Source of the DNA: Aphelenchoides besseyi
Taxonomy: Eukaryota; Nematoda; Chromadorea; Rhabditida; Aphelenchoididae
DNA length: 64,000 bases
Reading direction: 5' to 3'
NCBI GenBank assembly: GCA_024699855.1
Contig: JAMPIQ010000005.1
Span: 1-64,000 of the forward strand
This document shows, one piece after another, positions 57,901-64,000 of this stretch. The position numbers and the translations under genes are program-made. The notes below the pieces were generated by a model. That model was not told the origin of the DNA and did not search any database. It was given only the letters and a program-made list of their open reading frames with translations. Each line of letters starts with the position of its first letter. The first letter of the stretch is position 1.

Positions 57901-58286
57901 TCATCAATGCCAAAAATGGCCGTTGGCTTTGTCGTGCGGTTACGGTCAACCAACACCATCGAACCGCTTTCTAGCAAGTCGACATGACGGAGGTGTTATC
58001 GACGCGACTCCGGCCATTTTGTTCATGTACAGCGCTAGTGCCGGAATGTGTGATGTTTCGGCTTGTACAGGAGGGTAAGTGATCGATTTAATGACTTTAA
58101 TCAACAAAACACTTCAGTTGCGGTGCATGTTCCTCATGCGGTGGTTGTGGGTTTGTTTTCTAAATCTTAATCTCAACTCTCGATTTCTTGTTTTAGCGGC
58201 TGTGGTGCAGGATGCGGAGGTTGTGGGTAAGTGGTTTTGATCTACTGCAACAATTGGGCTTTTGTTTTAGTGGCTGCGGCGCATGA
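54909..58286 (+). CDS. Glycine-rich domain-containing protein (GRDP/DUF1399-like)
   Basis: GRDP proteins are known mainly from plants and also occur in nematodes; biochemical role unknown. A Ser/Gly/Asn-rich start ('MSMNGSGMNGMS') precedes repeated helical units with the family's 'W..H' motifs: 'VWHCHMLSPTHYQEDCMA' and 'LVWHSHQLNPLAYARDCVAM'. Between them are 'AVQRQRNFNYQISLPHYTA' and 'IDRYINFLLLKQTYSDQFF'. A beta-rich C2-like middle runs 56530-57400 ('LRLKLSYGGKKI', 'TLLDVRDSATFTVQVLHSPS'). The tail is Gly/Cys-rich ('GGCGACSSCGG', 'GCGAGCGGCG'), encoded by three mini-exons (about 58120-58150, 58198-58227, 58271-58286). The two W-x-x-H motifs are about 230 residues apart. There are about 16 introns of 35-60 nt. 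Confidence 0.87.
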
Positions 58287-58868
58287 ACCGTCTTCTACTT
58301 ATTTGTTATTGTTTTTTGAAATAAAAGTCTCACAAATGAATACCATTGACAATGAAAGTGAACATGCAATTTAAGGGTATTGAAAAGCAACTTTTTACAA
58401 TTCGAACAATTCTTTGATGTGCTCTCGTTTGACTCTCGGTTATCCGGTCACTACAGTTTGGACACGTTGGATAGCCAGTTTGTTGGATTTTCTAGTGTTA
58501 TAATAAAAGCACTAGTTGTTGTCAGAATCTTCAAGATACATCGATTGGCGCGATAGACGTGCCATACAAGGGAACGATTCGTCACATGTATCATGAAGTT
58601 TAATCTCTGATAATGCGCATAGTTTTAGGCATCGTGAATTTTAGAGACATTATTTGATGTAGTTGATGAAACGATCGATAAAATCTGGCTGTTGTCATTA
58701 GCTTTGTTGTTACAAAGTAACAGCTTGTTATTTCCATTTCTCGGTTGACAACGACAAGTAGTAGAAGCTTGAGAGGTATAGCGAGGTATTTATTCCTATT
58801 AGAACTTCAATGATTGAACAAGAAATGAACAAGAAACATTTACAAGGAATGTGAATGAAGGAAAATGA
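58287..58868. other. Intergenic between convergent genes, contains repeat
   Basis: 3' flanks of the GRDP-like gene (AATAAAAG at 58320) and of the patched-related gene. It includes dispersed repeat copy B. No coding potential seen. Confidence 0.5.
58390..58600 (+). repeat. Dispersed repeat, copy B
   Basis: Matches 14600-14800 in the same orientation, with shared blocks at 'GGTTATCCGGTC', 'AAAGCACTAGTTGTTG' and 'GACGTGCCATACAAGGGAA'. The copies are clearly diverged. No ORF or terminal repeats seen. Confidence 0.75.
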
Positions 58869-61800
58869 TCACTCTTTCGTGGACGTTTTCGGCGTCCACG
58901 TTCGAAGATCTTCGACTTGTGCGTGTTCGGTTGCCGGCACAACCACACCGTTCCGTGAGCCACGAACGAACAACGACAAGGTAACCGGCAAGAAAATCAA
59001 CCCGTGCAAGAGACCCAAAACAATTGCGAGAAAGACCGTTTTGAAGAATGTGATGATCATGTAGGCGGGAATGTCGGCCAAAACAACTACAGCCAAGATG
59101 GTAGAGACGGCGCCTTGAACCAATGGCCAACCCAATGCGGCAAGGGCTTCTCGAATTCGCTCACGAGGTTCGGGATGAGACGACGTGACGTATCCGTAAG
59201 TGACATGAGCTGAGTAATCGACTGAGAAACCAATGGACATAATAATCTAAAAACGACGATTTATTTCTGAATTAGATGACTCTTTAGACTCACAGTGATC
59301 ATTGAAATTGCATCCTGAAAATAGAAGTGAAATAAGAGAATTCGAATTTATGGACTTACCAATCGAACGTTCCACAACGTCATAAAACCAATGACTCCAA
59401 CGTCAATTGAAGCAATAGCCAAAGCAACCCAAAGTGCACACATTGGTTGGGGAATCAGAAGCAGTGCAATGATAATCATAACAGCAATGGCAATCGCAAT
59501 GTTCTGAACAGTGTTCGGGACCACGATCGCGTATTGATCAGTGAACAACCATAAGGGCATGAATGTTGTAACATTGTAACCGGGATAACCTAAAGCAAAT
59601 GATATCAATGTCTACTGACCGAGAACATACGTGAAGCAACTTCTCGAAGTGTCATTGTGGCGTCTTGTTGTTCCACTGAAGTTGAAATGTCGCGCATACC
59701 AACCAAAAAGCGAAACGATTTGATGTACGGAGAACCGTCTGGTAGTTTCGCCCATCGAACATCGTCGGGCCACATTTCGGTTGATTTAGCAGCGAAGTAA
59801 TGTCGAGCCAACCCGTAGAATGCTGCGTCAGTTATGTTTAATCCTACTTCTTTTTCATAGTATCGTTCCATTTCGAGAAGCCAAAACTGAATCGATTCGT
59901 CGCCGATCGTATGTTTTGTGTTCGCAAACGAATGAGCCATCGCTTTGATTCTTAGTCGTTCACGTGGATCCCGAAAATCGGGAGCATTATTGACAACAAT
60001 CTAAGAATTCAAAAATCGAAGCAAATAGCTTAGAAATTGAATACCTGAACCGAAGGACCGTAGTGCCAGAAGTACTCTTCTAAAGTCCGATAGTGTGGAA
60101 TCGCGTACGAATCATCGACCAACAAATTCACTGGCTCCAATCCTTCACGCAATTGCATACAACCATAGACCGCAAAAAACATGTAAATGATGAACCAAAC
60201 AATTGCGAGACCACGAATCACTGGCTGCATTAAAACCGGAGCGAACCTAAACAACTGAACGGTAAACTCTTTCAAGTCTATCGACTTACCAGTCTTGGAA
60301 GAAAAGAGCTGCACCTGATTCACAGACGTTCGCTTTCAAGTTGTTCGGATCAGGATCAGTGGTTGAGCCAAGACAGAAAAGTTTTTGGAAGAAGTTGCAG
60401 TTCTCCATTTTGTTCGGCGTGATCGTCTTTCTCAATGTAATACAATGTAAATCCGCCGCTTCCCATCGCGTTGCCAATGCTAAACAAGCAACAAAGAACG
60501 TGATCTGAAAGCTTATGATTATTGCTTCCACAAAACGCATAACAAACTTGAAAGATGAATGTCAACACAATGGCAAGAGCGGTGTAAATGCAAAAGATTT
60601 GAACGGCGGGAATCGTCGTAATTGTTCCAACGCCAAAAGAAAAGGCATCAGTCAACGACGTGATGAACATCGAAATCGCTGCATCCGACATGCATTCTCC
60701 AATTCGATCAGCCGGTCGATGTGCACGATTCGTTCGACGCACGGCCGCAACCATCAAGAACATGTTATCGACTCCAACCGCTTAAATACAAACATTATGA
60801 ATTCAGATGAAGTTTGCAAACATACCAACAACCAAGAAGGGCATAACTCCGACCACATCGTTGTACGGTGTTCCGATCAGATTCAGCATTCCGATTGCCG
60901 CGGCGATTCCCATTCCGGCGTTGATGACTCCCAAAATGGCGAGAATCGGTTTTGAAAGAACCCAATCAATGAAGAAGGTGCCATCAATGAATGACATGTT
61001 ACAAGACACGGAGAAAACCACAAGAATCGTGAAGGCAATAACAAATCGTGGAATTAGCGAGTCGGCGTTTCGTTTCAATTCTTCGGCCAATGTTTGCGAA
61101 TGGAAGAACGTGATGGCAATGTACTGGTTGTCGTGTGTGTAGTTCTTCATCGCCATTTCAAATGCCTAAATTGAAAAACAATGGAAATTGTTTTCAAACT
61201 CATGATTACCTTTTCCCAACGACCAGAAATAAGCGACATGTTCGAGGGATAGAATTGAAGGTGATAGACCATGAGCCATGCACGAGCACTTGCCAAAATG
61301 ATGGTGTCATTTTTTCCATAAGCCACTTTCACTCCGCCCAAACTGCTGCCCAAATAACCACTTCTAAACACCAAACACACTAAAAAATCAGTGAATAGTC
61401 GAACTCACACAGATCCAATTCGAACAGTCGGATAAGTAATGTTGAAACCGTGCTGATAAAAGTCGGATAGTAGTTGAGTGTGCTTGTTGCCCGGACAGAC
61501 TTTGTTTCGAGCCGAAAGACATAGATCCCGATACGAATAAGTTTGGTTCTCGTATTCGACAACCACTTTGTTTTGAATATACCAATCAAGACTGTTCACG
61601 GCGGTCGAATACGGCTTCTGTAGAATGTTTCCGCCGTCTTTGGCCAACACTGTGATCTGAAAATGAACACAATCAAAACATGTTCTTGAGACAAACAAAA
61701 CAACTCACCTGAACTTCTCGCGATTGTGTGACCGATCGACCGGGCATGTAAGTGCCGTTGAAGAGCGGCCACAGATCGTGAACTGCTTGTCGTTCCATTT

Positions 61801-61993
61801 TCGACGGAGCATTCGACGGTGTAAACAAGTAAATCGGATCAATGATCGAATCGAGATACAAAACACCCATCGACATGATCAACGTAAACAAAACAGGGAC
61901 CACAACGAATGGTGCCGGATGCTTCGTAACGTAGATCCCATATCGTCTGAACAGTTGGGACAACGGCCGCTCAATGCAATCGAACGATCGCAT
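58869..61993 (-). CDS. Patched-related (PTR/PTCHD-type) sterol-sensing-domain transporter
   Basis: PTR proteins are RND-type 12-TM membrane proteins of cuticle and endocytic membranes, expanded in nematodes. The N-terminus 'MRSFDCIERPLSQLFRRYG' leads to TM1 'APFVVVPVLFTLIMSMGVLY'. A large luminal loop contains 'DLWPLFNGTYMPGRSVTQSR'. The sterol-sensing domain has 'PRFVIAFTILVVFSV', 'ILAILGVINAGMGIAAAIGM' and 'VVGVMPFLVVAVGVDNMFLM' (the GVDNMF RND motif), then 'ISMFITSLTDAFSFGVG'. The second half has 'FMPLWLFTDQYAIVVPNTVQ', 'SIGFSVDYSAHVTYGYV' (second VD motif) and 'GWPLVQGAVSTILAVVVL', ending 'DLRTWTPKTSTKE'. Both RND aspartates are present. Length is about 890 residues. An upstream in-frame start (62074) would add 27 residues; the shorter start aligns better with PTR N-termini. 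Confidence 0.93.
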
Positions 61994-62312
61994 CGTTTTG
62001 GCGAACGTGTATTCCGACGAAAGAGCGCACAAATGAGAGGTTTTTGGTGCGATGGCAGTCGACTGAAATCTCAAAAGTCATCCCACAGCGAAAGGCAATT
62101 GCGCTCCCGCTCAAACAGTCGCCGTTGATTTCAATCGGCGATTTTTGGAAGGTCATCCATCCGCTCATCCCGCGCCAGTTCCCCGCTCCGAGTGTCTGAA
62201 TCATCAACGTTTTGTTGTTCCTCTCTTCTGGTCACTCTAATTCCATCAATAGATTTCGATAGGAGTTTATTTTTTAAAAATTGGAATGACTAGAAAAATA
62301 TACAGACATCAA

Positions 62313-64000
62313 TCACGCGTTCAAGCTCTGTCGAACGGCTGATGCTAATGAGCTGAATCGCATTTCTTCCAAACTCTGCACGCACTTCTCCCATTCGTTT
62401 AAACTCGCGTACAAGAAGATGACAAGTGTCTGAAAAACGACATAACGAATTGGCATCTTTGTAGACGTTATCACCTTATGAGAAACATTTTCGCTACAAA
62501 CGTATCCAATAAACTTTTTGACAATCTCTCGAGCGGCTTCACCGGGTTGAAGCTGAAATTGAATTCTGAAATAATCGTTAGATCGCTCCGTTTACCTTTC
62601 CGTAGGAATAGCTTCGAGCCCAGTCGTTTTGTGCCGCCAAATATTTGCACGCGTCGAGTCCCTGATCAATCAGATATAACAGTTGAACACCATCTGAAAT
62701 GAACAGTTTCACTTGAAAAATGACCATAACAAACCAGAAATGAAGTTCGAAGCAATCAAATTGGTTGCCGTCATTTTGACCAAACATTGGGATTCTTCTT
62801 TTCCCAAATCTGAAGACAACAAACAAGCCTTGAGAGCGTTGAAACGACTTTCGTTTGGTGTTATTCCTTGATCGTAGTTCAGCAGCAAGTACGTCGCCCA
62901 ATCTTTCTAGAACAATGTTGTCAATCATTTCTCTGCTCTTTCTCGTCTTACTTTCCCCAAAACAATCGCTTTTTCAATCACCAACTCCACGTGCTGCAGA
63001 TTCTGACATCGTTTCATTAAGATCCTCGTGCCCAATTCAATTCGTTTCTAAACACATTGATGTTGATTTGATCGACCACTTACTTTGAAGGCTTCTCGTG
63101 GCCAAAACATCCACAAATGACACGGCATTTGTGTTCCTTGAGTTATTCCTTTGATCACTTCAAACAATTCGGATGCCTTTTGAAGCCCCAAAAACTGGTG
63201 AACATAATGAAGACGATCAATAAGATGCGTAGAGGAGTTGAGTTTGGATGCAAGAAGCGAGTATGCATTTTCTTCACTTTTCAATTCACCGGAAATTGGA
63301 GTTTCATCCAACGCCAATTTGATTGCTGCTTGTCGATAAGAAGACCGTAAGATCATTGGAATGGCTAAACGAATAGGTGTGGTCTATTCTTTCGTTTTTT
63401 ACCGTTTTCCTCGACCGGTAAGCACAAATTGTTGTTGGGTGTTGAGTAGCGAAGAAAGTTGTCCGAAGACACGTAAATCGGAATCAACCCGCAAATATCG
63501 GAGGTAATAATCGATAAACCCGGAATATGAATGGCTTGATTCAGTTGAAGATTATCGACATCATAGACGAGCAGTGCACTTTGGTATTGAACAAGAAGTG
63601 TTTTGTCTCCGGATAAGTGAGTAAAGCAAATGCGAACGATCTTTCCACTTGCTGCGTGATTTGGTTCGGTTTGTCGGCTTTGTTTCTTCAGAAGATTCCA
63701 AATTCGTATGCGTCCCGCCGAATCTCCGAAAACCAACATGTCGTCTAAAAGCGTAATTTACACAAACAACTCATTCAACACACAGACCTTTCCACGCCAA
63801 GCAACTCAGCGATGTCGTGCTGCTTTTCCACTAAACACAAGGTTCATAACTGAACAGTAAGACAATTCAAATACCTCGGTGTTCACCTCTTTGCCGTCTT
63901 AAAATAGGCACTCGTGCAGTTTAGTCTCTTCGTAATTGAAATTATCCTACTTAGGAATATTAGCTAACGAACTCTTTTTCTAGTGTAAAAGGACTAAAAC
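62313..64000 (-). CDS. wdr-11: WDR11, C-terminal half (5' part outside window)
   Basis: WDR11 acts in vesicle tethering from the TGN/endosome and in Hedgehog signalling/ciliogenesis. Recognised from 63917 down: 'SLSCLAWKDDMLVFGDSAGR' and 'IRIWNLLKKQSR' (WD blade), 'VRICFTHLSGDKTLLVQYQS' and 'ALLVYDVDNLQLNQAIH'. The alpha-solenoid tail has 'SLLASKLNSSTHLIDRLHYV', then 'MPCHLWMFW', 'YLIDQGLDACKYLAAQNDWA' and 'CVQSLEEMRFSSLASAVRQS', matching human WDR11's C-terminus ('DKAADACRYLQ...EWNRAA'). The stop is at 62313. The N-terminal WD repeats must lie to the right of the window. The protein ends soon after the 'MRF....A' helix, so its tail is shorter than human WDR11. Introns are about 45-60 nt. Confidence 0.88.

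Overview
The window is nuclear eukaryotic DNA with very compact genes. Introns are mostly about 35-60 nt, start with GT and end in TTTCAG or TTTTAG, and genes lie about 3 kb apart on both strands. The gene set (nematode-type patched-related protein, R7-class RGS, CED-5/DOCK, MIF-family proteins, GCNT fragment, homing-endonuclease-type zinc loop protein) points to a nematode. The A-PCP-reductase enzyme and the TTTAG acceptors would fit an early-branching (Dorylaimia-like) nematode, but that placement is only an inference. Coordinates below run from inferred start codon to stop codon and include introns. Exon edges were read by eye from splice sites, conserved motifs and reading frame.

Layout, left to right: C-terminal and central part of a DOCK-family Rac GEF (1-5358, -); a CIB-type EF-hand protein (6065-7015, +); mitochondrial stomatin-like protein 2 (7080-8430, -); a decayed patchwork (8643-13025, +) made of a broken copy of the first rpn-1 exons, a frameshifted hormone-sensitive lipase, an unrecognised helical protein, and a second truncated lipase copy; a gene-poor stretch with a dispersed repeat (13026-15426); a large single-gene adenylation-PCP-thioester reductase-SDR enzyme (15427-20159, -); the intact proteasome subunit gene rpn-1 (21277-24617, -); a head-to-head MIF pair (25094-26149); an OCRL/INPP5B-type 5-phosphatase (26520-28327, +); a BSD-domain protein (28502-29506, +); and two tiny divergent ORFs near 30 kb.

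The right half holds: a low-complexity scaffold-like protein whose 3' exon is a duplicate of the MCRS1 FHA exon (30431-33805, -); an Outspread/MPRIP-type two-PH coiled-coil protein (35339-41284, +); degenerate tandem His-Me/HNH zinc-loop endonuclease modules (42190-44096, +); a coiled-coil gene overlapped by the 3' end of a GCNT glycosyltransferase (44275-46115); a secreted protein and an aspartic-protease-like piece (46630-47858); an R7-family RGS protein (48536-51213, +); MCRS1 itself (51834-53682, -); a glycine-rich domain protein (54909-58286, +); a patched-related 12-TM protein (58869-61993, -); and the C-terminal half of WDR11 (62313 to the window edge, -).

There is no operon-like functional cluster. 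The genes are ordinary housekeeping and signalling genes mixed with local DNA-level duplications. The most notable locus is the A-PCP-R-SDR enzyme. Its architecture matches the fungal glycine-betaine reductase ATRR rather than lysine-pathway aminoadipate reductase, and its A domain lacks the aspartate that normally holds an alpha-amino group. The second notable theme is exon traffic between neighbouring genes (rpn-1 to the lipase locus, MCRS1 FHA to the scaffold gene). No tRNA, rRNA or CRISPR array was seen.
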